Of a stretch of 64,000 nt of DNA, positions 36,434 to 45,898 are shown one piece after another. The DNA comes from Planctomycetaceae bacterium (GTDB taxonomy: Bacteria; Planctomycetota; Planctomycetia; Pirellulales; Thermoguttaceae), in NCBI GenBank assembly GCA_021372005.1, contig JAJFVC010000029.1, forward strand, positions 1-64,000, read 5' to 3'. The notes beneath the pieces are model-generated. The model was not told the origin of the DNA, did not search any database, and saw only the letters and a program-made list of their open reading frames with translations. Position 1 is the stretch's first letter; each line of letters starts with the position of its first letter. The translations under genes were made by a program, and so were the position numbers.

Positions 36434-36880
36434 ATGGTTGCAAGAATGTCAAAGGTTAGTTCGATCGGAAGTTTTTTCTTGTCTCTCGTTGTGTTGTTGT
36501 ATGCCGTGATGTCTCCAGACTCGGCGGCCGCTTGGTCGATCGCGGACCCGTTTTCGCTTTCGTCGGGCAGTTCGACGTCCAAGGCCGCCAGTCCAAAACC
36601 CGCAGCAAAACCCACGGTGAAATCCGGCGTCCAAGAACCTTCGATGTGGGATAAAACCAGTTCAGGCACCAAAAACTTCTTTAACAAAACGGGCGAGACG
36701 CTCGGTTTGAAAAAACCGGAACCAAAAAAAATCACCTATGCCGTGCCAAAAGCCCGGGCGATCCAGCATCCCATTAAAAAAGAAGAGCCGTCGTGGTGGA
36801 GCAAACACAATCCGTTCAAAACGCCTGAACCGGAAAAGCCGAAGAAGGTCACCGAGTGGATGCACAACCCTCGGCCGTGA
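36434..36880 (+). CDS. Small exported Lys/Pro-rich protein
   Basis: A 148-residue precursor with a signal peptide of about 33 residues ending in DSAAA. The mature part is low in complexity, rich in Lys, Pro, Ser and Trp, with repeated charged turns (KKPEPKKI, KKEEPSWWSKHNPF, EPEKPKK) and no recognisable domain. GGAAGAAAGG lies nine bases before the ATG at 36434; an ATG at 36446 is less well placed. It precedes a small lipoprotein gene by 90 bp. Possibly a cell-envelope protein; no function proposed. Confidence 0.7.
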   Translation: MVARMSKVSSIGSFFLSLVVLLYAVMSPDSAAAWSIADPFSLSSGSSTSKAASPKPAAKPTVKSGVQEPSMWDKTSSGTKNFFNKTGETLGLKKPEPKKITYAVPKARAIQHPIKKEEPSWWSKHNPFKTPEPEKPKKVTEWMHNPRP

Positions 36881-36970
36881 TTGTCGCATTCCCAAAAAAT
36901 CCGACAGGACCGACCACTGCGACTCGTTTTTGGTTCGAGTAGATCCGTTCTTCCGTCAAGGGACGCCAAC

Positions 36971-37153
36971 GTGCACTCCACGATCACCCATCGTTGGATT
37001 CAATGGACCGGCCGTGTGGCCCTTCTCACAGCGATCATCTGTGGCGGATGCAAAAGCCTGTCGGCGCCGTTCGCCAAGAGCCGAGAAGACGAAAGCCTTC
37101 GCAAGCAGGTCCAGGCGGACCACTTTCCGTCGGCCAAACAAGTCGGGCTTTGA
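36971..37153 (+). CDS. Small lipoprotein
   Basis: A GTG start at 36971 with AAGGGA about eight bases upstream gives a 60-residue precursor. Its N terminus is basic and hydrophobic (THRWIQWTGRVALLTAIICGGC), ending in the lipobox-like CGGC, so the mature lipoprotein would have only about 33 residues. The tail SREDESLRKQVQADHFPSAK is charged. I do not recognise a family. It is likely expressed with the exported Lys/Pro-rich protein just upstream. Confidence 0.6.
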   Translation: MHSTITHRWIQWTGRVALLTAIICGGCKSLSAPFAKSREDESLRKQVQADHFPSAKQVGL

Positions 37154-37250
37154 GCCGTCGTCGGCCGCCGCCCATTCTACCTAGGCCGAAAATCCAAAAC
37201 CGCACTACCCCGAGGCGGGGATTCTCCTCCCTTTTTCGCCGCGGTAAGGG

Positions 37251-37279
37251 CTGATGAGCCGGATCTTATCGGTTATAAT
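37251..37279 (+). promoter_or_regulatory. Promoter upstream of the 37.4-kb exported protein
   Basis: A perfect TATAAT (37274-37279) lies 17 bp after CTGATG (37251-37256, three matches to TTGACA). Transcription would begin near 37286, about 75 nt before the gene start. Confidence 0.5.
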
Positions 37280-37362
37280 AGCGCGGTGTGGTTTTTGCCA
37301 ATCCACGCGGTCGCTCCGACCTCGAAAATGGCACGATCCTTTGGGGAGAGACAAGTTTGCGC

Positions 37363-38217
37363 ATGCCAAGACCGACGATTGTCACCGCCATGACCGCTTG
37401 TTGGTTGGCGGCGGTCTGCGCGTGGGCCTCTGATGCGACGCCCGGTCTCTCGGCAAAACTCCATCCATGGGGGCTGTTCAACCCAGGAGCGTGGAAAACC
37501 GTTCGCGTCGTCACCGAAACGCTTGACGATCGCGGCCACGTGTCGAGCATCAGCACGACCGACACCAAAACCACCCTGGTGGACTTAGACAACGAAGGCA
37601 TCACGCTGGAAATTCAAGCCTGTATGGACGTCGCCGGCAAGCGATTCGAGGCCGAGCCTCAAACCGTCAAGCAGGGATTTCACGGCGAGTTGTTGGGCGA
37701 GCGTCTGGTGTTGAAGCCGCCGTTAGGCGGACAGGTGACCATCGAAGGCCAAAAAATTCCGTGCCGGGTGCAACAACTCGAAACGATCACATCCGGCGGC
37801 AAAACCGTCACGACTTTGCATTATTCGATCGTGCTGGCGCCCTACGTCCTCAAACGCGAAAGCGCGACCTTTGACGCCGAGGGCCGCGAATTGGGTCAGA
37901 CCCATGTGGACGTGGTGGCCAGGAACATGCCCGTCCAAGTGCACGACGAGCAAAAGAGCGGCATCTACGTCAAGACCGTTCAAACCAAAAGCGATGGCGG
38001 ATCCGTCACCACGCTGGCGACGGTTTTGCCGGAGGTGCCGGGCGGAGTCGTTCACAGCAGTACGAAAGAACTCGACAAGAACGGACGTCTTGTCCGTCGA
38101 AGCACGTTGGAGTTGATCGACTACAACGAGGATCCGGACAAGGACCGCTCCGGAATGTTCGGACGCAAACGCTCGTCGCGGCATCGCAACAAGCCCTCGT
38201 CTTATTACTCACCCTAG
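37363..38217 (+). CDS. Uncharacterised exported protein
   Basis: A 284-residue protein with a signal peptide (MPRPTIVTAMTACWLAAVCA, cleaved near WASDA). The mature part is predominantly beta, with alternating hydrophobic strands (KTVRVVTETLDDRGHVSSIS, TLHYSIVLAPYVLKRESATF). It ends in a basic tail, GRKRSSRHRNKPSS. No known domain or motif was recognised. GGGGAGAG lies six bases before an in-frame TTG at 37357, which may be the true start and would add two residues. Its TAG stop is inside a CTAG that also ends the convergent GGDEF gene. Confidence 0.7.
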   Translation: MPRPTIVTAMTACWLAAVCAWASDATPGLSAKLHPWGLFNPGAWKTVRVVTETLDDRGHVSSISTTDTKTTLVDLDNEGITLEIQACMDVAGKRFEAEPQTVKQGFHGELLGERLVLKPPLGGQVTIEGQKIPCRVQQLETITSGGKTVTTLHYSIVLAPYVLKRESATFDAEGRELGQTHVDVVARNMPVQVHDEQKSGIYVKTVQTKSDGGSVTTLATVLPEVPGGVVHSSTKELDKNGRLVRRSTLELIDYNEDPDKDRSGMFGRKRSSRHRNKPSSYYSP

Positions 38218-39209
38218 CTCGCCGCTCCGTTGGGACTGTTGGGAGAGAAATCCATCCCGCCGCCGTCGGCCAGTCCACTCATAACGGTCAAATCCTCATC
38301 GAGAATTTTTCCCGTGTCGGATGCGGTATTTTGACACGTTTGAACGATGTTGCGGCCGTTTTTCTTGGCCTCGTAAAGCGCTTGATCGGCCCGTTCCACC
38401 AACAAGGCGATCGACGAAAGACCCGTAGCCTCGGCAACGCCGAAACTCGCGGTGACGGCGACCGTCTCGCCATCGCACGGCAAAGCGATCGCGGCGATCT
38501 CTTGACGACAGCGTTCGGCCAGTCGAGCCGCGTCTTCGGCGGTTTCAAACGGCACGACCACGGCGAATTCCTCGCCGCCGTATCGGGCCGGCAGGTCCAG
38601 TTCGCGGCATTGCTTGACGATCGCTTGCGCCACCGCATGAAGCATTTTATCGCCGATGTGATGGCCGAACCGGTCGTTAACTTCCTTGAAACGGTCGATG
38701 TCGGCCATGATGAAGGACAACCGCCCGCCGTGACGTTCGATCCTGGCCCATTCGCGTTCGAGCCGCTCGAACAACGCCCGACGATTCGGCAATCCCGTCA
38801 ACGGATCGATATGGGCATACTCGACCAGCAGGTCTTGCAGATGTTTGGTTCGCAACGCGGCTCGCACGCGCGCGCAAAGCTCGAATGAATCGAACGGCTT
38901 GGTCACGTAATCGATCGCGCCGAGGTCTAGCCCTCGCACTTTATCTTCGGCCGTGCACGAAGCCGTCACGAACAATACGGGAATCATGCACAAGTCCGGA
39001 TCGGCCTTCAACTCGCGGCAGACATCGAATCCCGACATTTCCGGCATATCGACGTCGAGCAAGATCAGGTCGGGTTTCTCGCGTCGAGCGATTTCGAGTC
39101 CCGCGCGTCCGCCGTCGGCACAATAGATGTCGAGCCCTTCTTTGGCCAGCCGGATGCGCGCAACCTCCAAAGAATCAGGACTGTCGTCAACAATCAAAAG
39201 TTTCATCAT
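38214..39209 (-). CDS. Response regulator with GGDEF domain (diguanylate cyclase)
   Basis: A 331-residue protein of PleD-like domain order with one receiver. The receiver (residues 3-120) has the acidic pair DD at 8-9, the phosphorylation site Asp52 in LILLDVDMP, and Lys104. The GGDEF domain (residues 130-300) has DPLTGLPNRRALFERL, MADIDRFKEVNDRFGH and the active-site motif GGEEF at 211-215. The inhibitory site RELD is five residues earlier (202-205), so both catalysis and c-di-GMP feedback should be intact. It lies 37 bp downstream of the giant hybrid kinase on the same strand, which suggests that kinase phosphorylates it via its HPt domain. Confidence 0.92.
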   Translation of the reverse strand: MMKLLIVDDSPDSLEVARIRLAKEGLDIYCADGGRAGLEIARREKPDLILLDVDMPEMSGFDVCRELKADPDLCMIPVLFVTASCTAEDKVRGLDLGAIDYVTKPFDSFELCARVRAALRTKHLQDLLVEYAHIDPLTGLPNRRALFERLEREWARIERHGGRLSFIMADIDRFKEVNDRFGHHIGDKMLHAVAQAIVKQCRELDLPARYGGEEFAVVVPFETAEDAARLAERCRQEIAAIALPCDGETVAVTASFGVAEATGLSSIALLVERADQALYEAKKNGRNIVQTCQNTASDTGKILDEDLTVMSGLADGGGMDFSPNSPNGAAS

Positions 39210-39246
39210 GGCAATTGATGGAAGGAAAGGAAGCTTTGTTGTGGTT

Positions 39247-42200
39247 TTAGGGTTTCGCGCCGGCGGTGTTCGATCGCAGCCCGTTTTGCACGGCCTGGAT
39301 CGTCGCGGCAACGACGTCCAACGCCGCCGTTTCGCCGGTCTGCGCGCTGGCGGCCTGTTCCAAGGCCGCGCAGGCTTCGGTCAACGAAGGATAGCCGTAG
39401 GAGCCTCCAGCCCCTTTCAATTTGTGCGCTAGGCGTCGCAGTTCGTCGTGCTGTCCGGAAGCGAGCGACTGCCGCATCGCGTCCAACTGGCCGGCCAACC
39501 GACCGACGAAGCCAGGCAGGATTTCCGCGATTTCCGAATCCTCGGCGAATTGTGAAATGATCCGTTCCTCGCTCGGCGCCGTCGGCGTCTCAGCCGGCAT
39601 GTCCGCGCCGGTCCGATGAACCCGCGTCACGATGGCGTCGATCAACTGCGCTCGCGACACTGGCTTGGCCAAATACTGATCGCAACCGGCGGCCAGACAT
39701 TGTTCGTAGTCGTTCGTCATCGCGTTGGCCGTCAGTGCGAAAATTGGTTTCTTGTAGCCTTCCGACCGCAGCAGCCGCGTGGCCTCATAGCCGTCCATAA
39801 CCGGCATGTTCATATCCATCAGGATCAGATCGAACGACTCTTGCCGAGCCAACTCCACCGCCAGCCGTCCGTTTTCGGCGGTCCAGACGTCGGCGCCGGC
39901 CTTCCGCAACACCGTTTGGATCAGTTCTCGGTTGTCGAATCCGTCCTCGGCCAACAAAATATGGACGCCGCGCAGGCTCTCCGGGGTCGGCCGCCAAGGC
40001 TCCGAGGCCGTTTTTTGCTCTTCTTCCAGCGGTTTTTCCAGCAACGGAACTCCTTCGAGACTTCCCGTCGGCACGATCAACGTGAACACGCTGCCTTCGC
40101 CGAAAACGCTTTGGACGGTCAACTCGCCGCCGAGCAAATTAGCGATGTGCCGTGAGATGACCAGTCCAAGACCGGTCCCTCCGAATCGCTGCGTGATCGA
40201 ATCTTCGCCCTGCACGAACGGTTGGAACAGCTTCGGCAGCGATTCCTCACGAATTCCGATGCCGGTGTCGATCACCTCAAATCGGAGAGCCGGTTGTCCG
40301 TCGCGCCAGTTCTGCAGAAGCGAGGTGACGATCCGAACGCTTCCCTGTTCGGTGAACTTCACCGCATTGCCGGCCAGATTGACGATGGTTTGTCGCAACC
40401 GCACGGCGTCGGTCTGGATCGTTTCGGGCACGGGTCCCGGGAATTCGATTTGGAAAGACACGCCTCGCTGCTGGGCCTTGGGCCGCAGCATGCCGGCCAC
40501 CTCGGTCAGCAGAGTGACCACGTTGCATCGGCTCATTTCGAGCGTCATTTTTCCAGCCTCGATTTTGGACACGTCTAACACATCATTGATCAACGACAAC
40601 AAATGTTCGCCGCTTCGGCGAATGATCGTGGCGTAGTTGACGCGGTTGCTCGGCGTCAGCGATGGTTCCATCAATAGATCGGCATAGCCCAAAATGGCCG
40701 TCATGGGCGTCCGAATCTCGTGGCTCATGCCGGCCAAGAACTGGCTCTTGGCTCGATTGGCGGCGTCGGCGGTCTCTTTGGCGGCGGCCAGCTTCTGTTC
40801 GTATTTTCGCTGCATGGCGATGCGCCACCAGCCATCCATCAGAAGTTGGAGCTGACGCAAGTCGCGATCGTCGTAGTTCGTCGATTTGTTGCCGACGCCC
40901 ACGACGGCCACAACCCGGTCGCCATCGAACACGGGAATGTTCATGTGCCGCACCAACGGCACATGGCCCTCGGGCAGACCGCGTTTTAGCGGGTTCGGCG
41001 CAGCATAGTCGTTCGTGATCATCGGTTTGCGCTGCCGCACGGCCTCGCCCCAGAGGCCCGCATCCTTCGTCTTGAACGTCAGCGGGCGGTCCACGACGCT
41101 GCACCCGGCCTGCGCCAACCTCGACCAATACACCAGGCTCAATTCCGATCCGTCATCGTTGGCGATCGCTAAATAGCCGATCGCACTTTCGGTCAACTGG
41201 ATTGCGTCCTCGACCACTTTGGCGTCGATCTCTTGCATGGGGCGGTCGACCATGTGGCTCAAGCTCAACAGCGACTCCATCCGCTGATTGATCAACTGGC
41301 GTTCCTTTTCCGTCTCTTTCTGGATGGTGATGTCCCGGAAAACGCCGATCAGGACCGATCGCCCCGCGATTTGCACCCGACCCACAGAAACCGAAACTGG
41401 CAAAACTTTGCCGTCTTTCCGCACGATTTGCGTTTCCAAACCGGAGAACGAATTGTTCTTGATGAAGTCGTTGACGATCTGTATCGTTTCGGCCCGCATC
41501 CCTTCCGGATGAAGATCGTCGATCCGTCGCGCCAATAATTCTTCTCGGGAGTAGCCGGTCAATTGCTCGGCCTTGACGTTGCAGTCGATCAACTGCCGGG
41601 TTTCGGCCTCCGTGATGAGAATGGCGTCTGTGTTTTGCTCGAACAATTGCCGATAACGATTTTCGCTTTCGCGAAGCTGGGTCTCCGCCCGTTTTTTTTG
41701 AGTCTCGTCCCGGGTTACGCCGACGATGCCCAACGCAACACCTTTTTCATCGCACATCACGCCGACGTTCACTTCGACGGAAATGGCCAAACCATTTTTA
41801 CGGAGCAATTCCGTCTCCAGACGGACCGGCTCCGGTTGTTCCCCACGGTTGATCCGCGCAACGAAGCTTTGGAGCAATTCTTGACCTACGGCCGCGGCGG
41901 CTGGCGGCATCACGTCGGTCAAACAACGCTCCATGATTTCTTTTGCCGTAAAACCGGACAACCGCTCGATCGAAGGACTGCAATAGGTGAATCGGCCCGA
42001 GAAGTCCATGGTCCAGATGACATCGGTGACGTTTTCGACGTAGAGCCGCAATCGTCGTTCGTTGGTTTGCACCTGTTCGGTCAGGCGTTTATATTCGGTA
42101 ATGTCGCAGAAGGTCCAAATGCGTCCATAATACCGGCCGTCGTCGTCCCGTACGGGTCGGGTGTGCACTTCAACGGTTCGTCCGTCTTTGTATTCCGTTT

Positions 42201-44166
42201 CCATGTGCAGCATTTCTTCGGGATGCGCATACATGTGCCGGATCGTCTTCAGAACTTCTTCGGGATTCTTGACCAATCCGGCGTAATATTGCCGCAAGAG
42301 CATGTCGTCTGGATTGTCGAGAACCGCTTGTGGAATGCGCCACATCTCGACCAATCGTTGGTTGGTCAAAATCCGCTTGCCGTCGCAATCGACGACCAGG
42401 ATGCCATCGGGGCTGGCGTTGGTTTGCGCCTCTAAAAACGCCGTCTTCCATCGCAACGCTTCTTCGGCCCGTTTTTGGTCTGTGATGTCGCGCACCGTCG
42501 CTTGGAGGTAATTTTTGCCGTCGAGTTCAATGCGCGTCAAAAGAACCGTGGCGATAAACTCACTACCATTCTTGCGTCGATGAGTCCATTCAAAAAAGTG
42601 CGACCCGTTTTTCAAGGCCAAGGCCACCACTTCTCGCGCCTTGACGGTCGTCGGAATGCCATCGGCCTGACGGTCGGGAGACAATTCGATGGGAGACAGC
42701 GATGCAAACTCCTGCTCATCGCGGCAACCAAACATCGCAATAGCAGACGGATTTCCACTCAAAAATCCGTCTTCGGTGTCTAACAACATGATGGCGTCGG
42801 CGGACGATTCGTATAAGGTCTGATATTTCGCTTCGCTGACCCGTAGCGCCTCTTTGACTTTCTTTTGTTCCGTAATGTCGCGGCAGACGCCCACCAACCC
42901 GATGGCCCGGCCCAATTCGTCGTACATTCCGTTGACGGTCACATCGCCCCATCGCGTCGAGCCGTCATTGTGGAGCAACTCGATTTGCACCGTTGCCGGT
43001 TCAATCCGTTTCCCCGCATCAACATCCGCAATGCATTTGGCCAGCGCTTTCTCGGTTTTCACGAGCGAAGTTGGCGCCATCAAGTCGGCCAAGGCGTACG
43101 GTGAGCCCTCCCGCCACACGCGGCCAAGCATTCGTTCCACCGAGGGACTTAAATAGGTGAATTGCCCGTCAAAATCTAATGTCCAGATGACATCGCCGAT
43201 GTTTTCAGCGAAAAGCCGCAACCGCCGCTCGCTCGTCCGCAGTTTCTCGTTGATTCGCCTTTGTTGGGTCACGTCGCGCACGGTCGCCTGGAGAAACGGC
43301 TTGTCGTCAATTCGCATGGCGGTCAGCAAGACCGTAGCAAAAAACTCTTCGCCGTTGTGGCGTCGATAGAGCCACTCGAACGAATGCGAGCCGTTCTGAA
43401 GGGCGAGACCCCACATCCGCTTGGCTTTATCTAACGACAAGGAACCGTCCGGTTGCCGTTCCGGCGAAACGCCCAACGGCACATGGGCGGCCAGTTCGCT
43501 CTCATCTTTACATCCGAACAACGTCACCGCAGCGCGGTTGGCGCCGATCAGCTGTAAATCGGCGTTTCGTAACAAAATCGCGTCGGCCGAGGCGTCGAAC
43601 AACGCTTTGTATTTGATTTCGCTGGCCGAGAGCGTCCGTTCGGCCTTCTCGCGTTCGAGCACCTCACGATGTCTCGCCATGTCGGCCTGTTGTAAGCTCA
43701 ACGCATAACGACGCAACAGCCGCCAGCCCACCACGCCCGCCAACACCGCGACCAGCGCAAAACCGAGCGCGCCGAAGGAAATCGTCAAAAACACCTGGTG
43801 TATCAGTTGCGATGCGTCAGAGCCGCTTTGAATCAGAAGCGACTCGATCCGTTCGTTATGGCCTTGGCTCATGCCGTAGCTCTTTGCGTCCGTCAAGGCT
43901 TCACCAGTCGAACGAATTGCCGCCTGCGTCATCATCATGGCGGACGTGGCAATGATCGCCAAGCTCACGACGAAAACGCCAAACAGGAGGATCAAGCTGC
44001 GGGTCAGTTTGACCACGCCGTATTGATCGTCGCGCCGTGTCGAAACGACGGTCGCGCCAACGTCCGATTTCGATCGACCGCGCCGCAAAACCATCGCCAG
44101 ACGCCGTCGCCAGCGCCGGATCGCGCGACGCAACAAGACTTTTCGTGCCCCAGGGCGGTTGCTCAT
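39247..44166 (-). CDS. Giant hybrid sensor histidine kinase (6 PAS, GAF, HK, REC, HPt)
   Basis: A 1639-residue membrane kinase. A basic N-terminal stretch leads into two transmembrane helices flanking a short periplasmic segment (about residues 55-150). Six PAS domains follow (openings such as YKALFDASADAILL, LRLFAENIGDVIWT, YQTLYESSADAIML), then a GAF domain, a histidine kinase core with MSHEIRTPM (His1149), N box NAVKFTEQ, DTGIGI and GTGLGL. A receiver follows with Asp1451 in LMDMNMP, and a C-terminal HPt domain with His1581 in AHKLKGAG. All phosphorelay residues are present. PAS units 1 and 3 are close copies, as are 2 and 5. GGAG lies ten bases before the ATG at 44166. It is encoded just upstream of the REC-GGDEF gene. 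Confidence 0.93.
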   Translation of the reverse strand: MSNRPGARKVLLRRAIRRWRRRLAMVLRRGRSKSDVGATVVSTRRDDQYGVVKLTRSLILLFGVFVVSLAIIATSAMMMTQAAIRSTGEALTDAKSYGMSQGHNERIESLLIQSGSDASQLIHQVFLTISFGALGFALVAVLAGVVGWRLLRRYALSLQQADMARHREVLEREKAERTLSASEIKYKALFDASADAILLRNADLQLIGANRAAVTLFGCKDESELAAHVPLGVSPERQPDGSLSLDKAKRMWGLALQNGSHSFEWLYRRHNGEEFFATVLLTAMRIDDKPFLQATVRDVTQQRRINEKLRTSERRLRLFAENIGDVIWTLDFDGQFTYLSPSVERMLGRVWREGSPYALADLMAPTSLVKTEKALAKCIADVDAGKRIEPATVQIELLHNDGSTRWGDVTVNGMYDELGRAIGLVGVCRDITEQKKVKEALRVSEAKYQTLYESSADAIMLLDTEDGFLSGNPSAIAMFGCRDEQEFASLSPIELSPDRQADGIPTTVKAREVVALALKNGSHFFEWTHRRKNGSEFIATVLLTRIELDGKNYLQATVRDITDQKRAEEALRWKTAFLEAQTNASPDGILVVDCDGKRILTNQRLVEMWRIPQAVLDNPDDMLLRQYYAGLVKNPEEVLKTIRHMYAHPEEMLHMETEYKDGRTVEVHTRPVRDDDGRYYGRIWTFCDITEYKRLTEQVQTNERRLRLYVENVTDVIWTMDFSGRFTYCSPSIERLSGFTAKEIMERCLTDVMPPAAAAVGQELLQSFVARINRGEQPEPVRLETELLRKNGLAISVEVNVGVMCDEKGVALGIVGVTRDETQKKRAETQLRESENRYRQLFEQNTDAILITEAETRQLIDCNVKAEQLTGYSREELLARRIDDLHPEGMRAETIQIVNDFIKNNSFSGLETQIVRKDGKVLPVSVSVGRVQIAGRSVLIGVFRDITIQKETEKERQLINQRMESLLSLSHMVDRPMQEIDAKVVEDAIQLTESAIGYLAIANDDGSELSLVYWSRLAQAGCSVVDRPLTFKTKDAGLWGEAVRQRKPMITNDYAAPNPLKRGLPEGHVPLVRHMNIPVFDGDRVVAVVGVGNKSTNYDDRDLRQLQLLMDGWWRIAMQRKYEQKLAAAKETADAANRAKSQFLAGMSHEIRTPMTAILGYADLLMEPSLTPSNRVNYATIIRRSGEHLLSLINDVLDVSKIEAGKMTLEMSRCNVVTLLTEVAGMLRPKAQQRGVSFQIEFPGPVPETIQTDAVRLRQTIVNLAGNAVKFTEQGSVRIVTSLLQNWRDGQPALRFEVIDTGIGIREESLPKLFQPFVQGEDSITQRFGGTGLGLVISRHIANLLGGELTVQSVFGEGSVFTLIVPTGSLEGVPLLEKPLEEEQKTASEPWRPTPESLRGVHILLAEDGFDNRELIQTVLRKAGADVWTAENGRLAVELARQESFDLILMDMNMPVMDGYEATRLLRSEGYKKPIFALTANAMTNDYEQCLAAGCDQYLAKPVSRAQLIDAIVTRVHRTGADMPAETPTAPSEERIISQFAEDSEIAEILPGFVGRLAGQLDAMRQSLASGQHDELRRLAHKLKGAGGSYGYPSLTEACAALEQAASAQTGETAALDVVAATIQAVQNGLRSNTAGAKP

Positions 44167-44500
44167 GGGCGTTAAACTCCCGTGCAGTGGACAACCAAAC
44201 CTCACGCAAACATAGGTTTGGAAAACGTGTTCTGCGGCGTCCGCAGCGAACCGACTGCGTCCGGGAACCTGATTTCCTGCTACGGAAGACTGTTATTCTT
44301 CGCACCACACTACAGAGTGGCACGTGAAATGCTACCTAATGGTGGAAATCGCCGCATTTTTCCGACATATCGCCACGCCAATCGGTCTCGGTCCGTCGCA
44401 CGAACTGGCCATGAGGGGTCTGTGCGCCCCTGTTCAGCTAAACCCGTTCGCATTACAATCTTGGATGTTTTGGTCGTTTTCCAAGGAGGGGATTGGCTCC
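44167..44500. other. Divergent intergenic region between the hybrid kinase and purD
   Basis: About 330 bp. A small hairpin, CTGCGG-CGT-CCGCAG, lies near 44233-44247, and a weaker AAACCT/AGGTTT repeat near 44197-44219. No clear -35/-10 pair was found. Open frames leading into purD are not protein-like, and AAGGAGGG at 44483-44490 fixes the purD start. Confidence 0.45.
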
Positions 44501-45781
44501 ATGAACATCCTGATCGTCGGAAACGGAGGCCGCGAACATGCGCTGGCGTGGAAGATTGCGCAAAGCCCCCGAGCCGATCGCGTTTTCGTCGCGCCCGGCA
44601 ACGCCGGCACCGATTTGGACGGCGAAAATGTCCCGATCGAGGCGACCGACATCCCCGCCCTGCTCCGCTTCGCCCAAGAGAATGATGTGCGTCTGACGGT
44701 CGTCGGCCCCGAAGCCCCGTTGGCCGCCGGATTGGTCGACGCGTTCGAGGCGGCCGGTCTTCGCGCGTTTGGTCCGCGTCGCAACGCCGCCGAACTGGAG
44801 GCTAGCAAGGTTTTTTGCAAGGATCTGCTGCGACAGGCCGATGTGCCATCGGCCGAATATCACACGTTCGTCAATCCCGACGATGCGATCAAGTTTTTGA
44901 AAGACCGCGAGGACGTGCCCGTCGTGGTGAAGGCGGATGGGCTGGCTGCGGGCAAAGGCGTGGTCGTTTGCGAGAATCGCGACGAAGCGATCGCGGCGGC
45001 CGATTTGATCGCCGGTCAAAAGATTTTCGGCGACGCCGGCAGCCGATTGGTGATCGAGGAGCGGCTCGACGGCCAAGAGGCCAGCGTGTTGGCGGTGACC
45101 GACGGTCGGACGATCGTCACGCTTCAGCCGGCCCAAGACCACAAAGCCGCCTACGACGGCGATCGCGGCCCGAACACCGGCGGCATGGGCGCCTACTGCC
45201 CGACGCCGCTGGTGGACGACGCGATGCTTCATTGGATCGAAGAGCACGTATTGGTGCCGACGGTCCACGCGATGAAACGGGCGAGACGTCCATTCCGCGG
45301 CGTGCTGTACGCCGGACTGATGCTGACCCGCCAAGGGCCCAAGGTGCTCGAATACAACGTGCGGTTCGGCGATCCCGAATGCCAACCGTTGTTGGTGCGA
45401 TTGAAGACCGATCTGGTCGACCTGCTGGAGGCGACCGTCGACGAACGACTCGATCAGCTCGGGCCGTTGGAGTGGGATCCTCGCCCGGCCGTGTGCGTCG
45501 TGATGGCCAGCCAAGGCTATCCGGGCCCGTACACCAAGGGACTTCCGATCCGCGGACTGGTCGACGCTGACGAGATGCCTCAGGTGAAAGTGTTTCACGC
45601 CGGCACGACGGTCAAGAACGGGCATGTGGTGACCGCGGGTGGGCGGGTGCTGAACGTCACCGCGTTGGGCGAGACGATTCCGAAAGCCAAATTGAACGCC
45701 TATCGGGCCGTCAAGTGCATCCGCTGGCCCGGCGCCTGGTGCCGAAAGGACATCTCCGACAAAGCCGCGCGGGTCGGATGA
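44501..45781 (+). CDS. purD: Phosphoribosylamine-glycine ligase
   Basis: A 426-residue ATP-grasp enzyme, the second step of purine synthesis (5-phosphoribosylamine + glycine + ATP to GAR). It begins MNILIVGNGGREHALAW, the conserved N-terminal Rossmann-like motif. PEAPLAAGLVDAF, VVVKADGLAAGKGVVV, EASVLAVTDG, GPNTGGMGAYCP, LYAGLMLTRQGPKVLEYNVR and FGDPECQPLL are all hallmarks. AAGGAGGG lies ten bases upstream of this ATG, so the longer frame starting at 44324 was rejected. Its length is normal (E. coli 429). The neighbouring genes belong to other pathways apart from pyrC 900 bp further on. Confidence 0.97.
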   Translation: MNILIVGNGGREHALAWKIAQSPRADRVFVAPGNAGTDLDGENVPIEATDIPALLRFAQENDVRLTVVGPEAPLAAGLVDAFEAAGLRAFGPRRNAAELEASKVFCKDLLRQADVPSAEYHTFVNPDDAIKFLKDREDVPVVVKADGLAAGKGVVVCENRDEAIAAADLIAGQKIFGDAGSRLVIEERLDGQEASVLAVTDGRTIVTLQPAQDHKAAYDGDRGPNTGGMGAYCPTPLVDDAMLHWIEEHVLVPTVHAMKRARRPFRGVLYAGLMLTRQGPKVLEYNVRFGDPECQPLLVRLKTDLVDLLEATVDERLDQLGPLEWDPRPAVCVVMASQGYPGPYTKGLPIRGLVDADEMPQVKVFHAGTTVKNGHVVTAGGRVLNVTALGETIPKAKLNAYRAVKCIRWPGAWCRKDISDKAARVG

Positions 45782-45898
45782 CGAAAAGCCCTTCCCCGCA
45801 GACGATCATCGCATCGTTCGGTCTTGATGCGGATCCTGCTTCAGAATTTCGCCGGCGCAGAACGATCCTCGCACCGTCGCAGCGGCCGAAACTGTCCG

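Noticed and set aside
36881-36970. Longer version of the small lipoprotein starting at 36881
   Set aside because: It would bury the signal sequence; the GTG at 36971 has a proper ribosome site.
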